The position numbers and the translations under genes were made by a program. Source: JABDMH01 sp965223165 (lineage in GTDB: Bacteria > Bacteroidota > Bacteroidia > Chitinophagales > Saprospiraceae). From it: a stretch of DNA of 64,000 nt. The stretch lies in NCBI GenBank assembly GCA_965223165.1, contig CBDCVQ010000006.1:62001-126000 (forward strand), in the 5' to 3' direction. Positions 17,323-27,332 of this stretch are shown piece by piece. Every line of letters starts with the position of its first letter. The first letter of the stretch is position 1. The notes beneath the pieces are model-generated. The model ran no database searches, was not told the DNA's origin, and was given only the letters and a program-made list of their open reading frames with translations.

Positions 17323-18973
17323 CTAGTTTAAAGGTGGTGGTCGTCCGGCCACGCAGTTGCATCAAGTAGATTCCCTGGGGCAAATGTGAGGTGGCCATCT
17401 CAACCTCCGTATCTGAGACAGTAAGGGATTTGCTGATGACCAGGTCGCCTTGGACATCATAGAGGAAAAAACGTCGGTCATGAGGCTGCTCCTCATTGAT
17501 CCGGATCGTGAGATGATCACTAAAGGGATTGGGATAAACTTCGAATTCTCCCACACTCGGGGGTGTCACACATTCCTCGGCGATGCGGATTAGCGCACGT
17601 TCGTCGGCGGACAAATGGGAGAGGTCCACTTCCCCTCCGTTTAGCTCAACAAGCAAGTGCATGGTTCGATCCCTTGACAACTCGTTGCTCACCCTACAGT
17701 GCTCCGTGAAGCGCAAGGTGGCACCCGGTGCGAGCCTGGCATGTACAATCTGTGCATCGCTATCATGGGACAGCTCATGCATTTCCATCCGCAGGTCTAA
17801 GGTGAGCGAACTGTTTTTAGCCAGCTCGATCGACCCACCCGTACGCAAGGCTAGCATGCCTTGGCCGTTGTGCCCCAAGTGTAGGTCTGCTCCTTCGGCC
17901 ACCTGGAGTCTGCTGCCCCTTGAGAATTGCATACACGACAAGTCACCGCCACAGCTGATAGCGCCCCCCTTGAAGATGAAGTGGTTTCCGTGCTCGAATG
18001 TGAGATCTAAAAAAGGATGAATGCAGAACTCCCCATGCTCCAAGATGATATTTGCCTGATGTCGTAGGGTGTCTGAATTGGAGGTTAGTCCCCCTCTAAT
18101 CTGAGTGAAGGGTTGAAAAACTAATGCGCCAAAGACACTGATGTTAATGGTCTGTCTAGTTGGAACATTATTTATCAAGTTGGCATCCAGATAGTAAATC
18201 GCCTCTGGGCTTGGATATTTATTGGGATCGTTGTACAGCACGAGCTGGCTGCCGTGACCATTGCCAAGCTGGTAGGATTCGACGAGGTAAGCTGAATCGC
18301 GATAGAATTCGTCTCCTATTTCTATACTTGTAAGATGTGTTTGTATGCGCGTGCGCTCAAAAATGCACGTACGAAAGGAGATGGACTCATCCAAGAAAGC
18401 ATCCGGATCAAATCTAAATTGGACTATGAACGTGTCCAATGTGATGGAATCAAATCTTTCGGTGCCAAAGCACCTCTCGCTTCGGTAATTACTTTCATCG
18501 TGCATTGGCAGCCAGTAATCTCTGGTCATGCGTCCATCACCTATGCTGTCAGGCACGCCGAGGCCGATCGTATAGCCGCTGCAAGTGCGACGAGAGCAGT
18601 TGCCGGCAAAATCCCATCTGCCCCAAGCTTGCATCCGGAGCCCGTAAATGCTGTTTCGTTCGAGAACCACTTTTTCTGTTGCCATGTATCGAAGAAAAAG
18701 AGTCTTGCCGATGTCAAAATTTTCTCGGGCAATCGTAAGTCTGGAAAAACGTCCTTCCGAAGCAATTATGCACCCTTCGATCCGTGGGCCATCCCAAAGA
18801 TCGTTCTCGGTCTGATAAATATCCCAATAGAGGGGCTTCAGGATATTGCGCGTGGTATCACTGGCGCATGCCACCGAATCAAACTGAGAGAAATCATAAT
18901 TTCGGAGAATGTCTTGTGCGTTGAGCCTCCCGCCCAGTAGCATGGCGGTCACCAAGAGTGGTAGGTTCCTCAT
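17312..18973 (-). CDS. Secreted protein with type IX secretion (T9SS) C-terminal sorting domain
   Basis: A 553-residue protein with a signal peptide (MRNLPLLVTAMLLGGRLNAQ). The C-terminal 80 residues form a type A T9SS sorting domain: VYPNPFSDHLTIRI, FFLYDVQGDLV, LPQGIYLMQLRG, ending TTFKLVRR. The middle contains a Cys-rich segment (CSRRTCSGYTIG) and a beta-rich part with repeated hydrophobic strands. No catalytic family is recognised. It is an envelope or extracellular protein of Bacteroidota type. Confidence 0.85.
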   Translation of the reverse strand: MRNLPLLVTAMLLGGRLNAQDILRNYDFSQFDSVACASDTTRNILKPLYWDIYQTENDLWDGPRIEGCIIASEGRFSRLTIARENFDIGKTLFLRYMATEKVVLERNSIYGLRMQAWGRWDFAGNCSRRTCSGYTIGLGVPDSIGDGRMTRDYWLPMHDESNYRSERCFGTERFDSITLDTFIVQFRFDPDAFLDESISFRTCIFERTRIQTHLTSIEIGDEFYRDSAYLVESYQLGNGHGSQLVLYNDPNKYPSPEAIYYLDANLINNVPTRQTINISVFGALVFQPFTQIRGGLTSNSDTLRHQANIILEHGEFCIHPFLDLTFEHGNHFIFKGGAISCGGDLSCMQFSRGSRLQVAEGADLHLGHNGQGMLALRTGGSIELAKNSSLTLDLRMEMHELSHDSDAQIVHARLAPGATLRFTEHCRVSNELSRDRTMHLLVELNGGEVDLSHLSADERALIRIAEECVTPPSVGEFEVYPNPFSDHLTIRINEEQPHDRRFFLYDVQGDLVISKSLTVSDTEVEMATSHLPQGIYLMQLRGRTTTTFKLVRR

Positions 18974-19095
18974 AGATGTGTTTTGGATGTACTCGTTCCA
19001 TCAAATTACGACACTGTCACGGCAAGAGCAACTACCTTGACATGCGTCCCGTCGGGGGGAATGATTGAGAACTAGCCGGACGGGTGGTAAGGAAC

Positions 19096-20580
19096 CTACG
19101 CCAGGAGATCTTTTACCACATGGCCATGCACATCTGTCAATCGGTAGCGTCGTCCCTGATGTTTGAAGGTCAGCCGCTCGTGGTCGATGCCAAATAGATG
19201 CATCAGGGTGGCTTGGAAATCATGGACATGCACCGGATTGCTGGCGATGTTGTAGCCAAATTCGTCCGTTTCGCCGTAGGAGATGCCGGGCTTGACACCT
19301 GCTCCTGCCATCCAGATGGTAAAGCATCGGGGATGATGATCGCGACCATAATTGTCTGCGGTGAGCTTCCCCTGGGAATAGTTGGTGCGACCAAATTCAC
19401 CTCCCCACACGACCAGGGTATCTTCCAGTAAGCCCCGTTGCTTCAGGTCGGTGATGAGCGCGGCGGAGGCTTGATCGGTGTCTCGGCACTGAGATTCGAT
19501 CTCCCTAGGGAGGTCGGTGTGTTGATCCCACCCCAAGTGATATAACTGGATAAACCGGACATCTCGTTCAGCCAGTCTACGGGCCAGGAGACAATTTGCC
19601 GCATAGGAGCCGGGGCGTCGAGCCTCCTCCCCATACAGTTTATAGGTAGATTCCGGTTCGTCGGTGATGTCCATCGCTTCGGGCACTGAGGTCTGCATGC
19701 GGTAGGCCATTTCATAATGGGCAATGCGTGAGTTGATCTCGGGATCTCCAAACGAGGCCAATCGCAAGTGGTTCAGTTCGGCTAGTTTGTCCAGCATTTG
19801 CCGCCTTGATGTGGCGGACAGCCCTGGTGGATTTTGTAGGTGTAGCACGGGACTGCTGCCAGATCTGAACTGTACCCCCTGATGCAGGGAGGCGAGAAAA
19901 CCATTGCCCCAAAGCCGGGAGTAGATCGGCTGCGGTCGTTGAGCACCACGAGATAGTAGCACCACAAAGCCCGGCAGATCCTCATTCGACGATCCGAGGC
20001 CATAGCTCAGCCATGATCCCATGCTGGGACGTCCCGGCTGCTGGGAGCCGGTTTGAAAAAAAGTGATGGCCGGATCATGATTGATGGCTTCGGTGTACAT
20101 CGTTTTGACAAAGCAGAGGTCGTCGGCAATCTTTGCGGTATGGGGCATTAAGTCGCTGATCCAGGCTCCACTTTGCCCGTGTTGCTTAAAGGCATAGATA
20201 GAGGATGTCAGCGGTTTAGTTTTCTGCGAAGAGGTCATACCCGTCAGCCGTTGCCCCATGCGCACCGATGCGGGAAGCTCCTCGCCATGCATCTTCGTGA
20301 GCAGGGGCTTGTAGTCAAACAGATCGATCTGCGAGGGCCCCCCGCTCTGAAATAGGTAAATCACTCGCTTGGCTTTACCAGGCAAATGGGTCTTGTCGAG
20401 AATGCCCAGGGGTGCCCCCGCTGCGATACTCGATTCTGTCCTGGATCCGCAACCCAGTAATGAGCCCAATGCCAGGCTCCCAATGCCAAGGCTGGACCGG
20501 GACAGAAAATGACGACGGTTGAGCAGATGGTAGCGCTCCGCCTCGTGCTTGCAAACGCCGGATGTTCTATTTGCTTTCAT
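19096..20580 (-). CDS. DUF1501 domain-containing protein
   Basis: A 494-residue protein with a Tat-like or lipoprotein leader (NRRHFLSRSSLGIGSLAL, then SLLGCGS). The DUF1501 core is sulfatase/alkaline phosphatase-like: IYLFQSGGPSQIDLFDYKP, GFVVLLSRG, LYHLGWDQHTDLP, LVVWGGEFGRTNYSQG and GRDHHPRCFTIWMAGAGV. The DUF1501 gene overlaps the upstream PSD1 gene by ATGA. Such pairs are typical of planctomycetes and also occur in Bacteroidota; the proteins are exported and thought to act in polymer degradation, but the reaction is unknown. Confidence 0.88.
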   Translation of the reverse strand: MKANRTSGVCKHEAERYHLLNRRHFLSRSSLGIGSLALGSLLGCGSRTESSIAAGAPLGILDKTHLPGKAKRVIYLFQSGGPSQIDLFDYKPLLTKMHGEELPASVRMGQRLTGMTSSQKTKPLTSSIYAFKQHGQSGAWISDLMPHTAKIADDLCFVKTMYTEAINHDPAITFFQTGSQQPGRPSMGSWLSYGLGSSNEDLPGFVVLLSRGAQRPQPIYSRLWGNGFLASLHQGVQFRSGSSPVLHLQNPPGLSATSRRQMLDKLAELNHLRLASFGDPEINSRIAHYEMAYRMQTSVPEAMDITDEPESTYKLYGEEARRPGSYAANCLLARRLAERDVRFIQLYHLGWDQHTDLPREIESQCRDTDQASAALITDLKQRGLLEDTLVVWGGEFGRTNYSQGKLTADNYGRDHHPRCFTIWMAGAGVKPGISYGETDEFGYNIASNPVHVHDFQATLMHLFGIDHERLTFKHQGRRYRLTDVHGHVVKDLLA

Positions 20581-23500
20581 TTGAACTTGGCTTCATCGAG
20601 ATTAAAAATGGTACTGATGGTTGTGGTCAAGGCCGCCAGCGTCTCTGGCGCGACTTGGGCCGTGGAGACCGACGATCCCACGGCAACCAAGGCTTTGGCG
20701 GCCTCCCGATTGGCAGCAAAGTCATGCTCCAACTCGGCATGGAGCTGGAGCAAGGCATCCCTTTCGGCGGCCTGGATGGCCCGTGAAGTGATCCTTTCGA
20801 AAGCCATATCCAGGAGTTCGCCCACTGCTCCGTCGTATCTTGGAAGGTCACTGGCCAACACCCGTGACGCTTCAATGTACTGGGGATCATTGAGCAAGAT
20901 CAGGGACTGCAGCGGCGTGCTGGTCGCCTGTCGCTTGACCGTGCAGACCGCCCGCTCCGGCGCATCAAGCGTGAGCATGGTCGGTGGGGGGATGGTCCGC
21001 TTCCAATAGGTGTAGAGACTGCGACGGTACAGGTCCTGGCCAAAGCTCTGCCGGTACTTATTCTCGCCGATTTGATTCGCTAGTTCCTTCCAGATGCCGG
21101 CTGGCTGGTACGGTTTGACCCATTTGCCCCCGACCTTGTCATACAGCAGTCCGCTCACTGCCAGTGCCTGATCCCGCACCATCTCTGCGCTCAGGGGAGC
21201 GCTGGGCCCCCGACTTAGCCACTTATTGTCACTGTCGACGGCCAGTTGTTTCTTGGAGTAGGAGGACGATTGGCGATAAGTATGCGATTGTACCAGGAGC
21301 TTGAGCATCGCCTTGATGTCCCAATCCATTTCAACAAACTTGACCGCGAGCCAGTCCAGCAGCTCGGGATGGCTAGGCAGATCGCCTTGACTGCCAAAAT
21401 CTTCCGGTGTCGCTACCAGTCCCTTGCCAAAGCACTGTTGCCACAGCCGGTTGACCATGACGCGGGCGGTCAGCGGATGCTCTTCGCGGAAGAGCCATTG
21501 GGCCAGGCCCAGCCGATTTTGGGGCAGATCCTCCGAGAACGCCAAAACGGCCGTGGGCGTGCCCCGGTTCACTTTCTTGACTGGGGCGTCGTATGCTCCA
21601 CGGTCGAGGAAGTAGGCGGGGCGAATCGTATCTCGCTCCTCCATGACCATCACTCGCACGGCGATGGTATCCCGGGATCGCAGACTGTCCGCTTGATGCT
21701 TCAACTGCCGGTAGGCGGTGCTGTAATTAAGCATGTAATGCTCGTAGAGCTGCGCTCGGGAGGGGTGAAAGTCTGAGCGACCCTCGCCTTCATAGATCTT
21801 TCTAACCTCCAACTCCGACAGCCGTTTGTCATATACTCGTACTTCGTCTACGGTTCCACCGGCAAATCCTCCCAGGGGTCCCAGCTTTCTTGCGCGGTGA
21901 TTCCAATTGCCCACCAGTAGATCATTGCCGGTGAGGATGCTGCGACCCATGAGCAGATCGTGCTTGATCCGCACGGGTTGGCGCTTGCCGTCGACGTAGA
22001 TCCTGATGCCGGTCGCCTGGCCGCTGCCATCATATGATGCAGCAATGTGGTACCACCGATGTGGGGACAAGGAGCGTGTCGTCTCCACATCCAAGTAGAT
22101 TTCTCCCACCTGATGCGTCAGCACCAGGTGAATCTTATTGTGTTTGTCAATGGAAAAGTCGATGCCTGCCCGATTCAATTCTCCGTTCCTTCGAGCGATA
22201 ATGCCTGCATGTTCCTCGTGCTGGTTGGTATGTTTGATCCATGCGGTCAAAGAGAAACTCTGGTAGTGCTCGAAGTCGGCCACGTCACCCAAACTGGCAA
22301 AGTTGTCACCATTGAATGCTAGGGACTCTCCGTGGATGCCCGGCTTGGCCATCGGATGGTCGATGCGGGGGGGTAAGTTGATGTTGGTCTTGGCTGCATG
22401 ACCAGACACCTCGTCTGCCCAACCACCGGCCTCCCTATGGTCAAACGTTTGATATGCCTGGAGTCCCTGCCTGAGATCTATCTGATTGGGGTCAAAACCT
22501 TGCATCCACTCCTCAAAGAACTCTTTATCGGCCGTTTCCAATTTGTCCATTTGATCCTCCAAAAGTCCAATGGCCTCTTTGATCGCTTCCACCTCCTGAT
22601 CAAATACGGGGTCTTGCATCTTGAGATTAGGCTCAGGCCACTGGTCGAAATAGCTGATCCGCCCACGTTCATCCTTTACATTGTTAAAGAATCCGTAGAG
22701 CTGATAGAATTCCTCCTGGGAGATGGGATCGTACTTGTGGTCATGGCAGCGGGAGCACTCCATGGTGAGCCCCAGAAAGGAGGTGGCAAAGGTCTGGGTA
22801 CGATCAGCGGCATACTCGTTGAGATATTCTTCCTCAATGACTCCGCCCTCCTGGGTGATGGCATGATTGCGGTTGAATCCGGTCGCCAGCCGCTGGTCGT
22901 AGGTGGCTTCCGGCAGTAGGTCTCCCGCCAATTGCCAGGTGACAAACTCGTCATACGGCAGATTATCATTGAAGGCTCGGACTACCCAATCCCGCCAAGG
23001 CCACATTACACGGGGTCGGTCATCCTGGTAGCCATGTGAGTCAGAGTAACGCGCAATGTCAAGCCAGGTGCTGGCCATGCGTTCGCCATAGTGTGCAGAA
23101 GCCAGCAACTCGTCGACAATCTGATTGTAGGTGTCCTCGTCGTTACTCGTCACCAGACGCTCAACCATCTGCGGGCTAGGCGGCAGACCCGTAAGGTCAA
23201 AGCTGAGCCTCCGCAGGAGCTTTTCCGGAGATTCGGTATCTGCTGGCTTCAGCCCTTGGGCCCGAAGCTTCTCTTGGATGAAGTGGTCGACCTCGTTTTG
23301 GGCCAGATCGGTGTTCCTTGCTTTGGGCACAGCAGATTTCTCCGGTGGGATAAAGGCCCAGTGTGACTTCCACTCGGCACCCTGCTTGATCCACCGCTCA
23401 ATGAGGGCGATCTCCCGATCTGTCAATTGCAGGTTGGAAGCTGGCGGCGGCATGACCAGCTCCGGGTCGTCTGAGCTAATCCGATGCAGAATCGCGCTAT

Positions 23501-23792
23501 GCGCCGGCTTGCCCGGAGCCACCGGGTACATGCCGGCGGCACTATCGAGCAGAGCAAAGGCCCCTTCCGGCGTATGTAGGCTTAGTTCGGCTTCCCGCGC
23601 CTTTTCGTCCGGCCCATGGCAAGCAAAGCATCGATCCGAAAGAATGGGCTTGATATGAAAGTTGAAATCCACTACCTCCGGCAGTTCTCCCTCTCCCGAG
23701 GAGCCACAGGCGACCAAGAGTACACAAAACACTACCAGCGCAGCATGTGATATGCTACCACGGCGACCTTTGAAATGATCTTGGGAATCCAT
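20577..23792 (-). CDS. Planctomycete-type cytochrome protein (PSCyt1-DUF1549-LamG-DUF1553/PSD1)
   Basis: A 1071-residue exported lipoprotein (LLVACGSS lipobox). A heme-binding CFACHGPDEKAREAELSL lies at about residues 55-75 (one CxxCH), followed by a DUF1549 region at about 165-370 (LRRLSFDLTGLPPS, CSRCHDHKYDPISQEEFY with a second CxxCH). A LamG/concanavalin-like domain at about 480-660 (SFSLTAWIKH, LLVGNWNHRA) is predicted to bind sugars. DUF1553 spans about 770-1030 (RVMVNRLWQQCFGKGLV, SRGPSAPLSAEMVRDQAL). It is first in an operon with the DUF1501 gene. A role in extracytoplasmic polysaccharide oxidation or binding is inferred. Confidence 0.9.
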   Translation of the reverse strand: MDSQDHFKGRRGSISHAALVVFCVLLVACGSSGEGELPEVVDFNFHIKPILSDRCFACHGPDEKAREAELSLHTPEGAFALLDSAAGMYPVAPGKPAHSAILHRISSDDPELVMPPPASNLQLTDREIALIERWIKQGAEWKSHWAFIPPEKSAVPKARNTDLAQNEVDHFIQEKLRAQGLKPADTESPEKLLRRLSFDLTGLPPSPQMVERLVTSNDEDTYNQIVDELLASAHYGERMASTWLDIARYSDSHGYQDDRPRVMWPWRDWVVRAFNDNLPYDEFVTWQLAGDLLPEATYDQRLATGFNRNHAITQEGGVIEEEYLNEYAADRTQTFATSFLGLTMECSRCHDHKYDPISQEEFYQLYGFFNNVKDERGRISYFDQWPEPNLKMQDPVFDQEVEAIKEAIGLLEDQMDKLETADKEFFEEWMQGFDPNQIDLRQGLQAYQTFDHREAGGWADEVSGHAAKTNINLPPRIDHPMAKPGIHGESLAFNGDNFASLGDVADFEHYQSFSLTAWIKHTNQHEEHAGIIARRNGELNRAGIDFSIDKHNKIHLVLTHQVGEIYLDVETTRSLSPHRWYHIAASYDGSGQATGIRIYVDGKRQPVRIKHDLLMGRSILTGNDLLVGNWNHRARKLGPLGGFAGGTVDEVRVYDKRLSELEVRKIYEGEGRSDFHPSRAQLYEHYMLNYSTAYRQLKHQADSLRSRDTIAVRVMVMEERDTIRPAYFLDRGAYDAPVKKVNRGTPTAVLAFSEDLPQNRLGLAQWLFREEHPLTARVMVNRLWQQCFGKGLVATPEDFGSQGDLPSHPELLDWLAVKFVEMDWDIKAMLKLLVQSHTYRQSSSYSKKQLAVDSDNKWLSRGPSAPLSAEMVRDQALAVSGLLYDKVGGKWVKPYQPAGIWKELANQIGENKYRQSFGQDLYRRSLYTYWKRTIPPPTMLTLDAPERAVCTVKRQATSTPLQSLILLNDPQYIEASRVLASDLPRYDGAVGELLDMAFERITSRAIQAAERDALLQLHAELEHDFAANREAAKALVAVGSSVSTAQVAPETLAALTTTISTIFNLDEAKFK

Positions 23793-23916
23793 GCGCTTAT
23801 GTCAATCTGTAAATAAGATCCGAAAATAAACTTATCAACGCTCATGCGACAACTCTCAAGCGATAAATGACTTCAGAAGGAGACAGTTGGCTCCGCAAAA
23901 GCGTTCAGACGGAACG

Positions 23917-24118
23917 CTCCTTGCTCCTTGCTCCTTGTTCCTTGCTCCTTGCTAATTGGTGATAATTGTTCACTGACAATTGTTCACTGACAATTGTTCA
24001 CTGACAATTGCTCACTGACAATTGCTCACTGACAATTTGCTCATTGGTGATAATTGCTCATTGTCCATTGCTCATTGGTGATAATTGCTCATTGACAATT
24101 GCTCATTGTCCATTGTTC
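23917..24118. repeat. Heptamer-based tandem repeat (CTCCTTG / ACAATTG / CTCATTG family)
   Basis: About 200 bp read as consecutive 7-mers ending TTG or CTG: four CTCCTTG-type units, then alternating TTCACTG-ACAATTG, then CTCATTG/TCCATTG units with GTGATAATTG insertions. It resembles the short heptanucleotide repeats known from cyanobacteria. It fills the spacer between the divergent PSD1 and PVC-cytochrome genes. A hairpin GCGTTC-AGACG-GAACGC (23901-23917) sits at its edge. The repeat runs up to about 44 bp before the chosen start of the downstream gene. Confidence 0.85.
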
Positions 24119-24161
24119 TGTACCTTGGAGCTACTTTCCATCAAGAATAATCTGCGACCAA

Positions 24162-27100
24162 ATGACAAGTAGCAAAATCCGCCTGCAGTATTGGATTGTC
24201 ATACTGCCGTTGGTAACTCTTTGGGTAGGCTGTTCCACCTCGGAATCGACTACTTCTCTCGCATTGCACAAAAACGATCATATCCTCCTGGTCGGCAACA
24301 ACCTCGGCTCCCGCATGATGAACTTTGGGCATTTTGAGACGGAGCTGCACATGCGTTATCCCGACAGCCTGCTCTACATCCGCAACATGTGTGATGGGGG
24401 TAACACACCCGGCTTCCGACCGCACTCGGGTCGCTATATTCCCTGGGCCTTTGCCGGGGCAGAGGCATTTCAGACCGAGCTGGCGCGCAACTCACGAAGC
24501 ATCGGCCATTTTGAGCGGCCGGACGAATGGCTCACACGCCATGAGGCAGATCTGATTATTGCCTTCTTCGGTTATAGTGAGTCTTTTGAAGGCGTGGATG
24601 GGCTCGCCAACTTCAAGGGCGAGCTGGATGCATTTGTCAAACACACGCTCGGCCAACGCTACAACGGACAAAGTGCCCCTCGCTTGGCCTTGGTATCGCC
24701 CATTGCCTTTCAAAACTTGTCCTCCGAGTATGACTTGCCGGATGGAGTGGAAGAAAATACCAACCTCGAGATGTATGCTGCGGCCGTGGGCGAGGTGGCC
24801 GCGGAGAATGGCGTTCATTTTGTCGATGTATATGCCCCCACCAAGCAATGGTTTGATACCGGTGAGGCGCTTACGATCGACGGATCGCAATTGAATAATG
24901 CCGGATACGAGAAGTTTTCAGCGTATTTGGTCGACGCCCTATTTGGCAAGGCGCAGCCCCTTCATCCGGAGCGACGAGAAGCGGTACATGCTGCGGTCCA
25001 GGAAAAAAATTGGTTTTGGCACAATGACTTTAAGATACCCAATGGCGTGCATGTCTTCGGTCGGAGGTATGAGCCCTTTGGACCGGACAACTATCCGGCC
25101 GAGCTCAAGAAGATCCGGGAGATGACAGACATCAGGGACCGGGCGATCTGGGAGGCCAACCTAGGTAACACCCTGGATCTAGTTGCTGCCGATGCCACGA
25201 CCAGCGAATTGCCGCCCGTCGAGAGTAACTACAAACCCAGTGCAAAGAATGGCGATCCCCGCTATTTGTACGGTGATGATGCTACTTCCAGGTTGAAGGT
25301 GCCACCCGGTTATAAAATCGAGATGTTTGCCAGCGAGCGTGAGTTTGAGGATCTGGCTAATCCCGTACAACTGTCCTTTGACAACAAAGGGCGTCTGTGG
25401 GTAGGTTGTATGCCCAGCTACCCACACTACAAGCCGGGGGATGCTAAGCCCGACGACAAGCTGATCATCCTCGAGGACACGGATGGAGATGGCAAAGCGG
25501 ACAAACAGACCACCTTTGCCGATGGGCTCCATCTGCCGATCGGGTTTGAATTTGCCCCTGAGGGCGTCTACATATCCCAGGGCACTAATCTGAAACTCCT
25601 CATCGATGATGACGGAGATGATCGGATGGATCGGGAGGAAATCGTGCTCAGCGGATTCGACGATCACGATACCCACCATGCCATCAGTGCTTTTGTCACC
25701 GATCCTTCGGGAGCGATCTTTATGGGCGAAGGCGTATTCTTGCACACCAATGTGGAGACGTCGTACGGCACGGTGCGCGGTACCAATGGCGGCTTCTATC
25801 GCTACAATCCACAGCGTCGAAGGCTGGAGCGGCACGCCCAACTATCGATACCCAATCCCTGGGGTATCGCTTTTGACCGGTGGGGACAGCACATTTTCGC
25901 CGAAACCTCTGGTCCCGATGTACGGTGGATGCTGCCTGGTTCGATCAAGCCGAGGTACGGCGTCGCCACACACAAGTCCAGTAACCTCATTGAAGATGCA
26001 CATCGAGTGCGGCCGACTTCAGGCTTGGAGTATGTCTCCAGCCGGCATTTTCCTGATGAAGTGCAGGGGGACCTGCTGATCAATAATACCATTGGATTTC
26101 TCGGCACCAAGCAGCACAAGGTGATGGACGACGGTACAGGCTTTAAGACCCTGCACCGACAGGACCTCGTGGTAGGATCAGATAAGAATTTCCGACCAGT
26201 CGACATGGAATTTGCCCCAGACGGGTCACTATATATAGTGGATTGGCATAATGTGTTAATTGGTCATATGCAGCACAATGCGCGCGATCCATACCGAGAT
26301 CACGTACACGGACGCATCTACCGGGTCACGTATCCATCCCGTCCATTGGTCGAGCCGGCCAAGATCGTGGATGCGACCATTGAAGAGCTCTTGGACAACC
26401 TGAAGTTGCCCGAGTATCGCAGCCGCTATCGCACCCGGCGTGAGCTTCACGGTCGGCCCCATGACGAGGTCTTGGCGGCGCTGGCGGGATGGATCAACCG
26501 CCTGGACAGAGGTGATCCGGATTATGATCATCACCTGCTCGAGGCCTTGTGGCTCACCTGGGCCCTCAACGACATCGATCAAGACCTACTTAAGAAAGTG
26601 CTGGCCTCACATGACTTCCGGTCACGGGCGGCGGCGACCCGTGTGTTGCGCTACACGGGTCATCAAGTACCGGATCAGGCGGCACTGCTCATGCAGGCGG
26701 CTCGAGACGATCATGGCCGCGTGCGCTTGGAAGCCATTGCCGCTGCCTCGTGGTTAGATGCGGAGGTGGGCTTGCCCATCGTCCTAGAAGCAGGAAAAAA
26801 ACCCTTGGATGATTGGATCGTACATGCATACGAGACCGCCATCGCACACCTGGAGGGACGAGCTGTGGACGATGTCGAAGAGGAGATCGAGACGGATCTC
26901 GAAGGAGCAGACAAGGACCTCTTTGTCAGTGGGCATGAGATTTATCATCGCGAAGGCTTCTGCGTGACCTGTCACCAGGAGGACGGCAAAGGCTTGGTCG
27001 AGTCAGGTTTTCCGCCTATTGCCGGGACCCGCTGGGCGCTGGGCAGCGAGGAGCGGCTCATCAAGCTGACCCTCAACGGTCTGCACGGCCCCATCGAAGT

Positions 27101-27332
27101 GTTGGGTCGCTCGTATCCGGGCCAGGTGCCCATGACACCTTATGGCAGGATGCTCAAGGACGAAGAGATTGCCTCGGTGCTCACCTACGTCCGCAATTCA
27201 TTTGGCAATGAGGCTTCGGTCATTCGTCCGGACAAGGTGGCAGAGGTACGTGCCAGTATTGGCGACAAGACCGGTTTCTTCTCGCCCGAGGAGCTCTTGC
27301 AGGAGCATCCGCATGAACGGGAAATTGAGTAG
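24162..27332 (+). CDS. SGNH-like / PVC-type dehydrogenase / HEAT / cytochrome c fusion lipoprotein
   Basis: About 1056 residues from MTSSKIRLQY (24162); the longer frame from 24099 runs into the repeat. The leader ends VTLWVGCS, an imperfect lipobox. An SGNH/GDSL-like region at about 35-260 begins HILLVGNNLGSRMMNFG. The PVC-type membrane-bound dehydrogenase beta-propeller begins YKIEMFASEREFEDLANPVQ and includes calcium-like loops DTDGDGKAD and DDDGDDRMD. A HEAT-like helical stretch follows (LLMQAARDDHGRVRLEAIA). A C-terminal cytochrome c has FCVTCHQEDGKGL (CxxCH) and axial Met candidate PMTPYGRM. It is divergent from the PSD1-DUF1501 operon and probably part of the same extracytoplasmic carbohydrate-processing programme (inference). 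Confidence 0.87.
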   Translation: MTSSKIRLQYWIVILPLVTLWVGCSTSESTTSLALHKNDHILLVGNNLGSRMMNFGHFETELHMRYPDSLLYIRNMCDGGNTPGFRPHSGRYIPWAFAGAEAFQTELARNSRSIGHFERPDEWLTRHEADLIIAFFGYSESFEGVDGLANFKGELDAFVKHTLGQRYNGQSAPRLALVSPIAFQNLSSEYDLPDGVEENTNLEMYAAAVGEVAAENGVHFVDVYAPTKQWFDTGEALTIDGSQLNNAGYEKFSAYLVDALFGKAQPLHPERREAVHAAVQEKNWFWHNDFKIPNGVHVFGRRYEPFGPDNYPAELKKIREMTDIRDRAIWEANLGNTLDLVAADATTSELPPVESNYKPSAKNGDPRYLYGDDATSRLKVPPGYKIEMFASEREFEDLANPVQLSFDNKGRLWVGCMPSYPHYKPGDAKPDDKLIILEDTDGDGKADKQTTFADGLHLPIGFEFAPEGVYISQGTNLKLLIDDDGDDRMDREEIVLSGFDDHDTHHAISAFVTDPSGAIFMGEGVFLHTNVETSYGTVRGTNGGFYRYNPQRRRLERHAQLSIPNPWGIAFDRWGQHIFAETSGPDVRWMLPGSIKPRYGVATHKSSNLIEDAHRVRPTSGLEYVSSRHFPDEVQGDLLINNTIGFLGTKQHKVMDDGTGFKTLHRQDLVVGSDKNFRPVDMEFAPDGSLYIVDWHNVLIGHMQHNARDPYRDHVHGRIYRVTYPSRPLVEPAKIVDATIEELLDNLKLPEYRSRYRTRRELHGRPHDEVLAALAGWINRLDRGDPDYDHHLLEALWLTWALNDIDQDLLKKVLASHDFRSRAAATRVLRYTGHQVPDQAALLMQAARDDHGRVRLEAIAAASWLDAEVGLPIVLEAGKKPLDDWIVHAYETAIAHLEGRAVDDVEEEIETDLEGADKDLFVSGHEIYHREGFCVTCHQEDGKGLVESGFPPIAGTRWALGSEERLIKLTLNGLHGPIEVLGRSYPGQVPMTPYGRMLKDEEIASVLTYVRNSFGNEASVIRPDKVAEVRASIGDKTGFFSPEELLQEHPHEREIE

